Shown here one piece after another: positions 15,267 to 24,427 of a DNA stretch of 64,000 nt. Origin of the DNA: Rhodococcus ruber NBRC 15591 (lineage in GTDB: Bacteria; Actinomycetota; Actinomycetes; Mycobacteriales; Mycobacteriaceae); assembly GCF_001894945.1 (NCBI RefSeq), contig NZ_BCXE01000006.1:1-64000 (forward strand), given 5' to 3'. The position numbers and the translations under genes are program-made. How positions within the stretch are numbered: position 1 is the stretch's first letter; every line of letters begins with the position of its first letter. Below the pieces are notes generated by a model that was not told the origin of the DNA, did not search any database, and saw only the letters and a program-made list of their open reading frames with translations.

Positions 15267-16628
15267 TCACCTGCCGCTGTTGCCGTTGCCGCCACCGCCG
15301 TTGCCGCCGCCGCTGTTGCCGCCGCCGCTGTTGCCGTTGCCGCCGCTGTTGTTGCCGCCGCCCTCGTTGCCACCTTCGTTGCCGTCACCGCGGCCCTCGT
15401 TGCCGCGGCCGTCGTCACCGCTACCGTTCCCCTCGTTACCGTCCTCACTGCTTCCGTTCCCGGACTCCGGCACTACCGGCGGCACGATCGGGGCCGGCGC
15501 GGGAACGGTGGTGAACACGGGCGTCGGGCTCGCCTCTGGGGTGCCGGGTGAACTGGGGTTGCCGACCGGAATCGGGATGCTGACGGGAACGCTGCTCGTC
15601 CCCGCGACCGACGGCGCATCACCGCCCCGCCCCCAGGCAAGCAGGAGCAGGGCAACCGTTACTGCGGTCGTCACGCCGAGTGCCAGCAGGATCCGGCGAC
15701 GACCGGGGTCGGGCTCGGGGGTCGCGTCGAACCGCACAGCAGTCGTGGCGGGCGCGAGTGGCACGGCGGCGGTGAACTCCCGTGTCGGCCCGTGAGGCAC
15801 CGGGCTCACCGGAGCGGCGAAAGGCCGGCCCTGCAGGGCGGCGAGCATGTCCCGGGCACTGGTGAAGCGTTGTCCGGGATCGCGTGCCATCGCCCGCTCG
15901 ATCACGGCCACGAGTCCGGGGTCGACGTCCGGTCGCGCTGCGGCCAGCGGGGGCGGCGGTCCCTGCGTGATCGCCCGTGCCAGCGCCAGCAGGTTGTCGT
16001 AGTCGTAGGGCTTGCGCCCGGTCAGTGCCTCGTACCCCACGGCCCCGAGGGCGTACAGATCGTCGTGCACGCTCGCCGGCGTGCCGGCAAGCCGATCGGG
16101 GCTCAGGTAGGCGACGGTGCCGACGAGTTCGCCGGTGCGGGTGTAGTCCTCGCCGGCGCTCTTGGCGATGCCGAAGTCGGTCACCTTCACCGCTCCGGCC
16201 TCGGTGAAGAGGATGTTGCCCGGTTTGATGTCGCGGTGGAGGATCCCGGCGTCGTGCGCCGCGGCGACCGCGGCTGCCACGTCGATCAGGATGGCCCGCA
16301 CCCGGTCCTGTGGCATCGGGCCGAGCGCGATCTCGTCGGCGAGGGTGCCGCCGGGCAGGCGCTCCATCACGATGTAGGGCACTCCGGCGTCCTCGCCGCT
16401 GTCGTGCACCGCGACGATGTGCGGATCGTCGAGGGACGCCGCAGCGCGTGCCTCGGCCTCGAAGCGTCGGCGCACGTCGGGCAGGCGTCCGAATTCGCCC
16501 CGAAGCACTTTCACCGCGACGGGTCGCCCGAGACGGGTGTCCCAGCCGTCTCTGATCTCACCCATCCCGCCGCAGCCCAGCACGCCGCGCAACTCGTAGC
16601 GGCCGGCGAGCAGTTCGGGGACGGGCAT
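15267..16628 (-). CDS. Ser/Thr protein kinase (PknB-like), membrane-anchored
   Basis: A 453-residue eukaryotic-type kinase. The Gly loop GVLGCGGMGE is at 15-24, ATP-binding Lys40 in VAVKVL, catalytic HRDIKPGN at 131-138 and DFGIAK at 151-156. A transmembrane helix is at about 312-333. The extracellular part is Pro/Thr-rich and ends in a roughly 60-residue Gly/Asn-rich tail instead of PASTA repeats, so the sensed signal is not peptidoglycan fragments in the PknB manner. In the glycine loop the second Gly is followed by Cys, unusual but tolerable. A TAGCGT box at 16641-16636 lies 7 nt before the ATG, so the mRNA may be leaderless. Confidence 0.92.
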   Translation of the reverse strand: MPVPELLAGRYELRGVLGCGGMGEIRDGWDTRLGRPVAVKVLRGEFGRLPDVRRRFEAEARAAASLDDPHIVAVHDSGEDAGVPYIVMERLPGGTLADEIALGPMPQDRVRAILIDVAAAVAAAHDAGILHRDIKPGNILFTEAGAVKVTDFGIAKSAGEDYTRTGELVGTVAYLSPDRLAGTPASVHDDLYALGAVGYEALTGRKPYDYDNLLALARAITQGPPPPLAAARPDVDPGLVAVIERAMARDPGQRFTSARDMLAALQGRPFAAPVSPVPHGPTREFTAAVPLAPATTAVRFDATPEPDPGRRRILLALGVTTAVTVALLLLAWGRGGDAPSVAGTSSVPVSIPIPVGNPSSPGTPEASPTPVFTTVPAPAPIVPPVVPESGNGSSEDGNEGNGSGDDGRGNEGRGDGNEGGNEGGGNNSGGNGNSGGGNSGGGNGGGGNGNSGR

Positions 16629-16635
16629 GGTTCCA

Positions 16636-16641
16636 ACGCTA
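16636..16641 (-). promoter_or_regulatory. -10 element of the kinase gene, leaderless arrangement
   Basis: On the minus strand TAGCGT is followed by 7 nt and then the ATG at 16628, with no Shine-Dalgarno between. This is the TANNNT spacing of leaderless actinobacterial mRNAs. Confidence 0.4.
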
Positions 16642-16758
16642 GTAGCCTCGGCCGGTCCCGTCGCGCTGGTCCGTCGCGCGGGGCGCCAGCACGGTCCGTT
16701 CGCTCGGTGGGGCGAGGCGGTCCTTCGAGCCGGCGTCCAGGGCCGGCTCGGGCACAGT

Positions 16759-17223
16759 TCAGCGAGACCGGGTCCCTCGAGCCGACGAGCGACCCACCAC
16801 GCTGCGGACGAAGGTGACGAGGGCGGCGACGATCCCGATGACACTGCCCACGATTCCCAGCCCCAGGACGATGCGCGCCACGAGCGGCCAGTCGAACGAG
16901 GCGTCGCCGAAGTCGAACGGGAACACCTGCCAGATCGTCAGCAGCGCCAGCAGCGCAACCGTCGTGGTGACCGCGTCTCCCAGCGCCTTGAACCACACGG
17001 GATCCCGCATCAGGTACAGGAGATTGGCGACCAGGCTGACCAGGATCGAGGCGTTGACCCAGCCGATGACGGACCGCGTGTCGTCGGTGAGGAACGGCAC
17101 CGCCTCCCAGCCCGGCCACACGTTCGCGGCGTACAGCACCACCGCGTTGAGGAGGGCCGCGACGAGATACCCGAATCGTCGGGCGGCGACCGGGGAGCGC
17201 GGTCGGGTCGAAGTGGGTGTCAT
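16759..17223 (-). CDS. Four-helix membrane protein, function unknown
   Basis: A 154-residue protein with four predicted membrane spans (around YLVAALLNAVVLYAANVW, VNASILVSLVANLLYLM, TTTVALLALLTIWQVFPF and VLGLGIVGSVIGIVAALVTF). The polar N-terminus is Thr/Pro/Arg-rich. GGAGG precedes the ATG on the minus strand. Proteins of this layout are common and uncharacterised in Rhodococcus and Nocardia; no transport motif is evident. Confidence 0.75.
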   Translation of the reverse strand: MTPTSTRPRSPVAARRFGYLVAALLNAVVLYAANVWPGWEAVPFLTDDTRSVIGWVNASILVSLVANLLYLMRDPVWFKALGDAVTTTVALLALLTIWQVFPFDFGDASFDWPLVARIVLGLGIVGSVIGIVAALVTFVRSVVGRSSARGTRSR

Positions 17224-17367
17224 GGCGACCTCCCTCGGTCGGAACCGTCTTTCACGCTAGACCCGGGGGTCCGTGCCGGGGAAGAAGGTCACCGCCCGGC
17301 CGATGAGTTTACCGCCGCTCGGCGGTCGGAACAGGTACGGCATCGTTCGCAGTGAGGAGTCAGCACC

Positions 17368-18150
17368 ATGTTGGACCGTTCCTTTTCCAGTTTCGCTGTC
17401 GACGACGTGGCGGCGGCCGCGAAGTTCTACGGAGACGTCCTCGGTCTCTCCGTGTCCGAGGAGCACGGGATGTTGCACCTGCACCTCGACGGCGGACGCG
17501 ACACGTTGATCTATCCGAAGGAGGACCACACTCCGGCCACCTACACCGTCCTCGACTTTCCCGTTCGCGACCTCGAGAAGGTGGTGGACGAACTCGCCGC
17601 TCGCGGTGTCCGGTTCGAGCGCTACGACGACGTCGACGACAAGGGCATCTTCCGTCGGGTCGGCCCGCCGATCGCGTGGTTCCGGGACCCGGCCGGCAAC
17701 ATCCTCGCCGTCCTCGAGACGGACGAGGCTCCGGACGAGGAGCGGATTCGTGCGCTGATCGAGGAACACACCGCGGCCCGCAACGCCAAGGACGTCGATC
17801 GGCTCGCCGCGTGCTACGTCCCCGGTGCGACGGTGTTCGATCTGGCGCCGCCGCTGCGCAAGTCCGCCCCCGCTCCGCAGGTCTGGGCGTCGTGGTTCGC
17901 GGGGTTCGACGGCCCTCTCGACTGTGAGGTGCGGGACCTGCGCGTCGAGACGGCCGGCGACGTCGCGTTCTGCCACGCACTGTCGCGGCTGGGAGCGACA
18001 CAGCACGGCGGGCCGCGCTTCGACCTGTGGTTCCGCGTCACGTTCGGTCTACGCCGCGTCGAGGGGTCGTGGCGGATCGCACACGAGCACGAGTCCACCC
18101 CGTTCCACATGGACGGCACCTTCCGGGCCGTCACGGACCTGCAGGAGTGA
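17368..18150 (+). CDS. VOC (glyoxalase-like) and SnoaL-like fusion protein
   Basis: A 260-residue two-domain protein. Residues 1-115 form a vicinal-oxygen-chelate domain ([17 protein letters not shown], then [16 protein letters not shown]). Residues 120-260 form a SnoaL/NTF2-like domain ([21 protein letters not shown] ... [14 protein letters not shown]). Such fusions are annotated as small-molecule-binding or resistance-like proteins; the chelating residues are only partly visible and the substrate is unknown. Its stop lies 5 nt from the stop of the convergent repeat-protein gene. Confidence 0.8.
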   Translation: MLDRSFSSFAVDDVAAAAKFYGDVLGLSVSEEHGMLHLHLDGGRDTLIYPKEDHTPATYTVLDFPVRDLEKVVDELAARGVRFERYDDVDDKGIFRRVGPPIAWFRDPAGNILAVLETDEAPDEERIRALIEEHTAARNAKDVDRLAACYVPGATVFDLAPPLRKSAPAPQVWASWFAGFDGPLDCEVRDLRVETAGDVAFCHALSRLGATQHGGPRFDLWFRVTFGLRRVEGSWRIAHEHESTPFHMDGTFRAVTDLQE

Positions 18151-18155
18151 GCGGA

Positions 18156-19010
18156 TCAGTCCGGTGCCCGCAGTTCGTGCCTGCCGCTGTTGCCCGAGCC
18201 ACCCGAGTTGCTGCGCAACCACCGGCCGGGCAGCTTGCCCGCGAGATCACCCAGCGGGCCCACCGCCTCGCGGAGCAGTTCGGCGGTCTCCTGCAGCACG
18301 TCGATGCTGGTGCTCATCCGATGGATCGTGGGGGTCAGCTGCACCAGCGTCTCGGACAGCGACACGATCTGGTCGAGCGGTCCGCCCTTGGCGAGCAGGC
18401 GTTCGAGGGCGCCCTGTTCGGCGAGCAGGGTGTCGAGCACCCCGCCCTGCTCGAGGGCCCGTTCGACCAGGCCGCCGGGCTGGAGGGCGACGTCGACGAT
18501 TCCGCCGGGAGCGGTGAGCCGTTCGACGGGCCCGCTCTCGGCGAGCAGACGCTCGAGCGGGCCGCTGGGGGCGGTGAGCCGATCGAGGAGGCCGCCGCTC
18601 GACAGCAGGCGGTCCAGGGCTCCGTCCTCGGCGAGGACCTTCTCGAGCGGACCGCCGGGCGCCGTCACCCGGTCGAGGGCGCCACCGGGTTCGAGGAGCC
18701 GGTCGAGGGGGCCGCCCGGGGCGGTGAGCCGGTCAACCGGTCCGCCGGGCGCGAGGAGGCGATCCAGCGGTCCGCCGGGACGCAGCGCCTGGCCGAGCGG
18801 ACGGTCGTCGGCGGCAAGCACGGAGACCTGTTGCAGCAAACCGAGCGGTCCCCGCGGGCTCGCGACGCCGACCGCGTTCAGCCCCGCATACGTCTGGGGG
18901 GAGACCGCCAGGCGGACGGTCCCGATGACGCCTTCGGCCACGCCGAGGGCCGAATCCGCCGCAGCGAAGCCGAGACGGACGGGGAACGCGAGCGCGGACG
19001 CCAGACTCAT
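18156..19010 (-). CDS. Decapeptide-repeat protein, function unknown
   Basis: A 284-residue protein built around 14 consecutive 10-residue repeats (residues 78-217) of consensus PGGPLDRLLA, with substitutions at positions 1, 4 and 7-10. The N-terminal 77 residues are Ala/Val-rich with weak helical or membrane-associating character (FPVRLGFAAADSALGVAEG). The C-terminal 67 residues contain a probable coiled segment (SIDVLQETAELLREAV) and a Ser/Gly-rich linker. The ATG at 19010 avoids an Arg-rich upstream extension. The regular Gly-Gly plus Leu/Val pattern suggests a solenoid or amphipathic scaffold. I do not recognise a family, although rhodococcal relatives may exist as hypotheticals. Confidence 0.75.
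   Translation of the reverse strand: MSLASALAFPVRLGFAAADSALGVAEGVIGTVRLAVSPQTYAGLNAVGVASPRGPLGLLQQVSVLAADDRPLGQALRPGGPLDRLLAPGGPVDRLTAPGGPLDRLLEPGGALDRVTAPGGPLEKVLAEDGALDRLLSSGGLLDRLTAPSGPLERLLAESGPVERLTAPGGIVDVALQPGGLVERALEQGGVLDTLLAEQGALERLLAKGGPLDQIVSLSETLVQLTPTIHRMSTSIDVLQETAELLREAVGPLGDLAGKLPGRWLRSNSGGSGNSGRHELRAPD
18360..18779 (-). repeat. 14 x 30-bp coding repeat (decapeptide array)
   Basis: Positions 18779 down to 18360 encode fourteen decapeptides such as PGGPLDRLLA, PGGPVDRLTA and PSGPLERLLA. The first five are most alike; later ones diverge (EDGALDRLLS, QGGVLDTLLA), indicating an old array with newer expansion towards the N-terminal side. Confidence 0.85.
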
Positions 19011-19074
19011 GACTGTCACTGTAACCGGCGCAACAGTGCGGCTCGGCGGGACGAGCCGCCGCCGCCGGGGGTCC

Positions 19075-19284
19075 TCAGGAGACGCGGAGCGTTCCCACCC
19101 GGGCATACACCTCGGTGCAGCCGCAGCCCCGAGCGAGTTCGGAGCAGTCGATCACCAGCACGTGCCGCACCCGGGAGGTGTCGAAGCAGTCGGGATCGGT
19201 GCATTCCACGGTGGTCGTCGCGTGCACGACGAGGGTGCCGTGACAGTGGTCGAGATCGGATCGGCACGCCCGGCACGTCGTCAT
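19075..19284 (-). CDS. Small Cys-rich, probable zinc-binding protein
   Basis: A 69-residue protein starting MTTCRACRSDLDHCHGT, with further cysteines in ECTDPDCFD, LVIDCSEL and RGCGCTEV. The pairs CRAC, CTDPDC and CGC could hold one or two zinc ions or another metal. AAGGAGG lies 8 nt before the ATG, which supports the start. Short proteins of this pattern appear in actinobacterial genomes as hypotheticals; the role is unknown. Confidence 0.75.
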   Translation of the reverse strand: MTTCRACRSDLDHCHGTLVVHATTTVECTDPDCFDTSRVRHVLVIDCSELARGCGCTEVYARVGTLRVS

Positions 19285-19370
19285 GGGCGGGACCTCCTTC
19301 GCGGTGGCTGTCTTCGTCCCGTAATAGCATCACGCGCCGACAACGTGGTGGACGTGCGGGGGCGTGTCCG

Positions 19371-19439
19371 GCCGGATCAGCGCCTCCGGCGGGGCCGGAT
19401 CACCGCCTCCGGCGGGGCCGGATCAGCGCCTCCGGCGGC
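19371..19439. repeat. Three tandem 23-bp repeats at a gene's 3' end
   Basis: The unit GCCGGATCAGCGCCTCCGGC plus GGG occurs at 19371-19393, 19394-19416 (one change) and 19417-19439 (one change). The third copy contains the stop codon and Arg tail of the leftward gene at 19423. The 23-bp period is not a codon multiple, so the two outer copies are non-coding duplicates of that gene end. Confidence 0.8.
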
Positions 19440-20607
19440 GGGCGAGGACGGCAACGGCCAGCACACCGGCGATCGCCCCGACCCCGGCGGCGATCCACCA
19501 GCCGCGGGCGTTCCCGGATCCGGGCACCGTCACCGCGACGGGTTCGGAGGTCGCGCCCGCCGCGCCGGGCGCGCCCGAGTAGACCGCGGTGATCGTGTGG
19601 CTTCCGGCGCCCGAGAGGCGATGCTCGACGGCGGCCCGGCCGTCGACGACCGCCACCGGCTGACCCAGGTCGGTGCCGCCGTCCCGGAACAGCACCGTGC
19701 CGCCTTCGACGTCCGGCGACACCGTCGCCGTGAGGGTGACGACCGTCCCGTCGTCCACCACGTCCGGGGCGTCGACGGTGACCGTCGCGGGCACCTCGGC
19801 GACGTCGGAGATCGTGATGACCGCGAGCGGACCGGCGCCGGCGTTGAGGGGGCCGGTCATCGTGTCCCGCGGTGAGCAGCGTGTCGGTCCCCACTGGGTG
19901 GAGCCGAGGAACGTGGCCTGGGTGAGCGAGGTGTTGTAGTTGGCGTCGTCGTCGACCAGGCCCGCGTCGCCGGCGGTGCGGAGCATCGGCGTGATCACGC
20001 CCGCGTCGCCCGCGATCATGGTCACCTCCACCGCGGGGAGCCGGAACCAGCTGTCGCCGACGGGACTGGGGGTGCCGTCGAGCTGCAACTGTGTCTTGGG
20101 CGCCCGGATCCCGGCCTCGCCCTCGGTGCCGGACGTGGGGCTGTTGCCGATGACCTCGTTGTTTCCGGACAGGCGCAGGATCGTGCCCGCCGGGTCGGGG
20201 ACGCCGTCCTCGTTCACCCGCAGCACGCCGGGCGGCACGTTGTCCAGGTTGAAGGCGGTCCCGGGCACGACCGCGGCGTCGACGAACGTCGCGTTGGCGG
20301 GAATCGCGAAGTCGTTCTTCAGGCGGGAGACGCTGCGGGTGGTAGCGCCGCGGCTCGAGTCCGGATACGCGACGGGGGCCGTCTGGATGCGGTAGCTGAA
20401 CCGTTCACCCGGACGGACCCGGGCGGGCGCGTCCACCGTCGCGGACGATCCGAGCAATTCGTCGACGTCGATCACCGACCGCACCCGGCACGCGAGGCCG
20501 AACGAGACCTCGACCTCCTCGGCGGCCCCGGGCGGGCAGGCCACGAGCAGGGACACGGCGACGGCCGCGGCCGACGCCGCCCCGCGGCGCAGCCACTTCG
20601 GCGACAC
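19423..20607 (-). CDS. Secreted, membrane-anchored protein with Ig-like repeat domain
   Basis: A 394-residue exported protein. The signal peptide (ASAAAVAVSLLVACPPGAA) is followed by a roughly 230-residue beta-rich region resembling domains of other actinobacterial surface proteins, then an Ig-like domain typical of Big_3/adhesin modules (VTLTATVSPDVEGGTVLFRD ... SGAGSHTITAVYSG). A C-terminal membrane helix (WWIAAGVGAIAGVLAVAVLA) and an RRRRR tail give a stop-transfer anchor, with no LPXTG motif. A cell-envelope or adhesion role is an inference. It is divergent from the two-component system at 20766. Confidence 0.8.
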   Translation of the reverse strand: MSPKWLRRGAASAAAVAVSLLVACPPGAAEEVEVSFGLACRVRSVIDVDELLGSSATVDAPARVRPGERFSYRIQTAPVAYPDSSRGATTRSVSRLKNDFAIPANATFVDAAVVPGTAFNLDNVPPGVLRVNEDGVPDPAGTILRLSGNNEVIGNSPTSGTEGEAGIRAPKTQLQLDGTPSPVGDSWFRLPAVEVTMIAGDAGVITPMLRTAGDAGLVDDDANYNTSLTQATFLGSTQWGPTRCSPRDTMTGPLNAGAGPLAVITISDVAEVPATVTVDAPDVVDDGTVVTLTATVSPDVEGGTVLFRDGGTDLGQPVAVVDGRAAVEHRLSGAGSHTITAVYSGAPGAAGATSEPVAVTVPGSGNARGWWIAAGVGAIAGVLAVAVLARRRRR

Positions 20608-20765
20608 GGCGGCTCCTCACGATGCGGATACGTCTCACAGTGCGAACACGTCCATGATCCCCGATCGCCGCACCCCGACGGCCCGGATTCGGCAGGGCCG
20701 GCCGTACAGGAAGTTCCCAGGGTTCTCGCAGCGGCATGCCAGAGCACTCCGGGAGAATCGGCGCC

Positions 20766-21473
20766 GTGACCGACAAGACCCGCGAAGCCCGGATTCTGAT
20801 CGTCGACGACGAGCCGAACATCGCCGAACTGCTCTCGGTGAGCCTGAAATTCCAGGGCTTCGAGGTCGAGACGGCGAGCAACGGCGCCGAGGGGCTCGAC
20901 CGGGCCCGGGCGTTCCGGCCGGACGCGGTGATCCTCGACGTCATGATGCCCGGGATGGACGGGTTCGGGATGCTGCGCCGGCTCCGGGCCGACGGCTCGG
21001 ACGCGCCGGTGTTGTTCCTGACGGCGAAGGACGCCGTGGCGGACAAGGTGTCCGGCCTGACCCTGGGCGCGGACGACTACGTCACCAAGCCGTTCAGCCT
21101 CGAGGAGGTCATCGCCCGGCTCCGGGTGATCCTGCGACGGGCCGGCAAGGTCGCCGCGGACGAACGCTCGGCCCGCATCACCTTCGCCGACATCGAACTC
21201 GACGACGACACCCACGAGGTGTGGAAGGCCGGCCGGCCGGTGTCGCTCTCACCCACCGAGTTCACCCTGCTGCGGTACTTCATGGTCAACGCGGGCACGG
21301 TGCTCAGCAAGCCGCGCATCCTCGACCACGTGTGGAGCTACGACTTCGGCGGCGAGGTCGGCGTCGTGGAGTCGTACGTCTCCTATCTGCGGCGCAAGGT
21401 CGACACCGGGGACACCCCGTTGATCCACACCCTGCGCGGGGTCGGGTACGTCATGCGGGAACCCCGCGCGTGA
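20766..21473 (+). CDS. OmpR/PhoB-type response regulator
   Basis: A 235-residue regulator. The receiver domain begins ILIVDDEPNIAELL with Asp14/Asp15; the phospho-acceptor is Asp58 in AVILDVMMPG; Lys is in YVTKPFSL. The C-terminal winged helix has SPTEFTLLRYFMVNAGTVLS and VESYVSYLRRKVD. The GTG at 20766 is chosen because GGGAG lies upstream, whereas the ATG at 20736 has no ribosome-binding site. The stop overlaps the kinase start (GTGA). The close resemblance is to TcrA/TrcR-type regulators of mycobacteria; the target genes are unknown. Confidence 0.93.
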   Translation: MTDKTREARILIVDDEPNIAELLSVSLKFQGFEVETASNGAEGLDRARAFRPDAVILDVMMPGMDGFGMLRRLRADGSDAPVLFLTAKDAVADKVSGLTLGADDYVTKPFSLEEVIARLRVILRRAGKVAADERSARITFADIELDDDTHEVWKAGRPVSLSPTEFTLLRYFMVNAGTVLSKPRILDHVWSYDFGGEVGVVESYVSYLRRKVDTGDTPLIHTLRGVGYVMREPRA

Positions 21474-22879
21474 GCCGCGTACGGCCGCTGCCGCTGCGGT
21501 TGACGCTGGTCGCGGCGCTGGTGGCGTTGTCGGGCCTGGGACTGCTGGCGTCCGGGGTGGCGGTGACGTCCGCGTTGCAGGGTTCGCTGCTCGCCCGGAC
21601 CGACCAGGACCTGCGCACCGCGGCGCAGACGTGGGCCAAGCCACCCGGGGCCGGCCGCGAGCTGCCGCCGCCGGACGTTCCGAGTTCGAACCGCCCGCCG
21701 AGCCCGTTCTATGTGCGGGTGGTCGACCCGGACGGGCGGGAGCGGTTCGTCGTGAACGACGAGTCCACCGCGCCGGCGCTGCCCGGCGAGCCGGTGTGGG
21801 AGCCGCAGACCGTGGGCTCCGCCGACGGGTCCGACGTGCGCTGGCGGGTGGTGTCGACCCGTAGCGCCGCGGGCCTCGTGACCACCGTCGGTGTCACCCT
21901 GGTCTCGATCGAGGACACGGTCGATCGGCTCGTCGTGCTGCAGGTCGGCATCGGCGCCGCGGTGCTGCTCGTGCTCGGCGTCGCCGGGTACTTCGTGGTG
22001 CGGCGCAGTCTGCGGCCGCTGAAGGAGGTCGAACGCACCGCGGCAGCGATCGCGGGCGGGGATCTGCACCGGCGGGTTCCCGAGCGGGACCCGCGCACCG
22101 AGGTCGGTGGGCTGTCGGTGGCGCTGAACGGCATGCTCGGCCAGATCCAGGAGGCCTTCGCGGCGACGGCGGCGTCGGAGGAGTCCGCCCGCAGATCCGA
22201 GGAGAAGATGCGACGGTTCGTCGCCGACGCCGGCCACGAGTTGCGCACCCCGCTCACCACGATCCGCGGGTTCGCCGAGCTCTACCGGCAGGGCGCGAGC
22301 AGCGACACCGCACTGCTGATGGACCGCATCGAGAGCGAGTCCCGGCGGATGGGCCTGCTGGTGGAGGATTTGCTCGTGCTGGCCCGCCTCGACGCCCAGC
22401 GGCCGCTCGAGCAGAATCCGGTGGACCTGCTCGCCCTGGCCGCCGACGCCGTGCACGATGCGCGGGCCGTCGCGCCGGAGCGCACCGTCGAGCTCGAGGT
22501 GTTCGACGGCCCCGGGATACCGGAGGTGCTCGGCGACGACGCGCGACTGCGGCAGGTGCTCGGCAACCTCGTCACCAACGCTCTCACCCACACTCCGGCC
22601 GACGCGCGCGTCACCGTCCGGGTCGGCACGGCCGGACCCGACGCCGTGCTCGAGGTCGTCGACACCGGCCCCGGCCTGAGTGAGGCGGACCGCGCCCGGG
22701 TCTTCGAGCGTTTCTATCGCGCCGACGTCTCGCGCGCCCGTTCGTCGGGCGGCAGCGGTCTCGGGTTGTCGATCGTCGCCGCGCTGGTGGCGGCCCACGG
22801 CGGCCGGGTGGAGGTGGAGTCCGCGCCGGGCGCCGGGTCGACGTTCCGGGTGCTGATCCCGCGGATGCCGGTGGAGTGA
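21470..22879 (+). CDS. Sensor histidine kinase
   Basis: A 469-residue membrane kinase and partner of the preceding regulator. Two membrane helices (about residues 7-30 and 155-178) flank an extracellular sensor of about 120 residues. A HAMP domain is followed by the H-box DAGHELRTPLTTIRGF with His256, the N-box LGNLVTNALTH, DTGPGLSEAD and the G2 loop SGGSGLGLSIV. All catalytic motifs are intact. Start is GTG overlapping the regulator stop, so the two are translationally coupled. The sensed ligand is unknown. Confidence 0.93.
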   Translation: MSRVRPLPLRLTLVAALVALSGLGLLASGVAVTSALQGSLLARTDQDLRTAAQTWAKPPGAGRELPPPDVPSSNRPPSPFYVRVVDPDGRERFVVNDESTAPALPGEPVWEPQTVGSADGSDVRWRVVSTRSAAGLVTTVGVTLVSIEDTVDRLVVLQVGIGAAVLLVLGVAGYFVVRRSLRPLKEVERTAAAIAGGDLHRRVPERDPRTEVGGLSVALNGMLGQIQEAFAATAASEESARRSEEKMRRFVADAGHELRTPLTTIRGFAELYRQGASSDTALLMDRIESESRRMGLLVEDLLVLARLDAQRPLEQNPVDLLALAADAVHDARAVAPERTVELEVFDGPGIPEVLGDDARLRQVLGNLVTNALTHTPADARVTVRVGTAGPDAVLEVVDTGPGLSEADRARVFERFYRADVSRARSSGGSGLGLSIVAALVAAHGGRVEVESAPGAGSTFRVLIPRMPVE

Positions 22880-22932
22880 CGGTCCGGCCCTGGGCTACGG
22901 TGACGTAACTGACTTTCGAGTAAGGAGACGTC

Positions 22933-24033
22933 GTGGGACTGTCGGGGACGGCGCAGCGCGCCGTGCGCAACGCGTGGGCGCTGTTCGTCGGCGACGGAAT
23001 CGAACCACCGCACGCCACCGCGTCGGCCGTCGTCGCCGACGGACCGCACCGTACCCTGCGCCGCTACGGTGAGTCCGACGCGGGCGCCCCGGTCCTGCTC
23101 GTGCCGCCGCTCGCCGCGCCCGCGCGCTGCTACGACCTGCGCCCCGGGCAGAGTCTCGTGCAGCACCTCGTCGCCACCGGTCGCAACGTCCACGTCCTCG
23201 ATTTCGGCACCATGGACCGCTCCGACCGTCATCTCGGGTTCGAACACTGGGTCGACGACATCGTGCCCGAGGCGATCGCGCGGGTCGCCGAACTGTGCGG
23301 CGGCCGCGACGTCGACCTGGCCGCCTGGAGCCTCGGCGGAACCCTGTGCCTGCTCACCGCGGCCGCCCATCCCGGGTTGCCGATTCGCTCGATCACCGCG
23401 TTCGGCACGCCGATCGACTACGAGCGCATCCCCTTCCTCGGGCCGGCTCGGCACCTCGGCCGCCTCGTGGGCGAACCCGCCCTCACGGCCGTGACCCACC
23501 TGCTCGGGGGCGTGCCCGCCCCGCTGGTGCAGCTCGGTTACCGGGCCACCGCCCTCGAACGCGAACTGACCCGGCCGTGGTTCGTCGCCCGCAACCTCGC
23601 CGACGCCGGCACCCTCGCCCGGATGGAGGCGATCGACCGGTTCCAGGCGGACATGCCCGGCTACCCGGGCCGGCTGTTCCATCAGATGGCGATGCGCCTC
23701 ACGGTCGCGAACGAACTCGCGACGGGCCGGGTCCGGTTCGAGGACCGGACGATCGACCTCGCCGACGTCACCGTGCCCGTGCTCGCACTCGCCGGCAGCG
23801 ACGACGTGCTCGCACCCGTCCCGGCCGTCGAGGCGATCGGCCGGGTACTGCCCGGATCGCCCCACGTGCGGTTCGAGGTCGTGCCCGGCAGCCACCTGGG
23901 ACTGCTCGCCGGCCCAGCCGCCCGCGGCACGTCGTGGGCGCACTTCACCGGGTTCCTCGACGACCCCGCACCGGTGCCGCCGCGGACCGGAAGGTCAGGC
24001 GGGGACGTGGTCCGCGTGCCCGAGTTCCCGTAG
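22933..24033 (+). CDS. Alpha/beta hydrolase (PhaC-like fold)
   Basis: A 366-residue hydrolase resembling polyhydroxyalkanoate synthases and their relatives: [32 protein letters not shown], the nucleophile elbow [11 protein letters not shown], and late [11 protein letters not shown] (Asp) and GSHLGLL (His). The lipase box has Ser where true PhaC has Cys, so it is probably an esterase or lipase rather than a polymerase. The GTG start follows TAAGGAGACGTC. Its 3' end overlaps the convergent HIT gene by 39 nt. Confidence 0.82.
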   Translation: MGLSGTAQRAVRNAWALFVGDGIEPPHATASAVVADGPHRTLRRYGESDAGAPVLLVPPLAAPARCYDLRPGQSLVQHLVATGRNVHVLDFGTMDRSDRHLGFEHWVDDIVPEAIARVAELCGGRDVDLAAWSLGGTLCLLTAAAHPGLPIRSITAFGTPIDYERIPFLGPARHLGRLVGEPALTAVTHLLGGVPAPLVQLGYRATALERELTRPWFVARNLADAGTLARMEAIDRFQADMPGYPGRLFHQMAMRLTVANELATGRVRFEDRTIDLADVTVPVLALAGSDDVLAPVPAVEAIGRVLPGSPHVRFEVVPGSHLGLLAGPAARGTSWAHFTGFLDDPAPVPPRTGRSGGDVVRVPEFP

Positions 24034-24420
24034 CGCGGCCTTCAGCTTCGCCTGGGCCTCGTCGAGCGACTCCGGCGACGGGTCCTTCTCCGCCTTGCTG
24101 ATGTCGAAGTCACCGAGGTCGTACGCCGGGAAGACGTGCAGGTGCAGATGCGGCACCTCGAGGCCGGCGACGAGCAGTCCCGCACGCGGCGCGCCGAACG
24201 CCGAGCACACCGCCCGGCCCATGATGCGGGCGACGTGGTGGACCTTGTCCCACAGGTCGTCGTCGACGTTCTGCCAGTGATCCACCTCCTGCCGCGGCAC
24301 CACGAGCACGTGGCCCTGGTTCACGGGGTTGATGGTCAGGAAGACGACGACGTCGTCGTCCTGCCACACGAACCGGCCCGGCAGGTCGCCGGCGATGATC
24401 ATGCTGAACACGGAAGCCAT
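23995..24420 (-). CDS. HIT-family hydrolase
   Basis: A 141-residue histidine-triad nucleotide hydrolase/transferase. The N-terminus [19 protein letters not shown], then [17 protein letters not shown] and the triad HLHLHVFP match HIT proteins that cleave AMP conjugates such as adenosine 5'-phosphoramidates. The ATG at 24420 lies 7 nt after a TATTCT -10 box on the minus strand, so it is probably translated from a leaderless mRNA. It is divergent from the P-loop kinase at 24474. Confidence 0.9.
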   Translation of the reverse strand: MASVFSMIIAGDLPGRFVWQDDDVVVFLTINPVNQGHVLVVPRQEVDHWQNVDDDLWDKVHHVARIMGRAVCSAFGAPRAGLLVAGLEVPHLHLHVFPAYDLGDFDISKAEKDPSPESLDEAQAKLKAALRELGHADHVPA

Positions 24421-24427
24421 ACCGGGG

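Noticed and set aside
15267-15470. The short-period Gly/Asn-coding repeat in the kinase tail as a CRISPR or satellite array
   Set aside because: The units are irregular triplet and hexamer variations inside one coding frame, without spacers.
18360-18779. 30-bp periodicity as a CRISPR array
   Set aside because: The period is continuous without unique spacers and encodes decapeptides in a long ORF.
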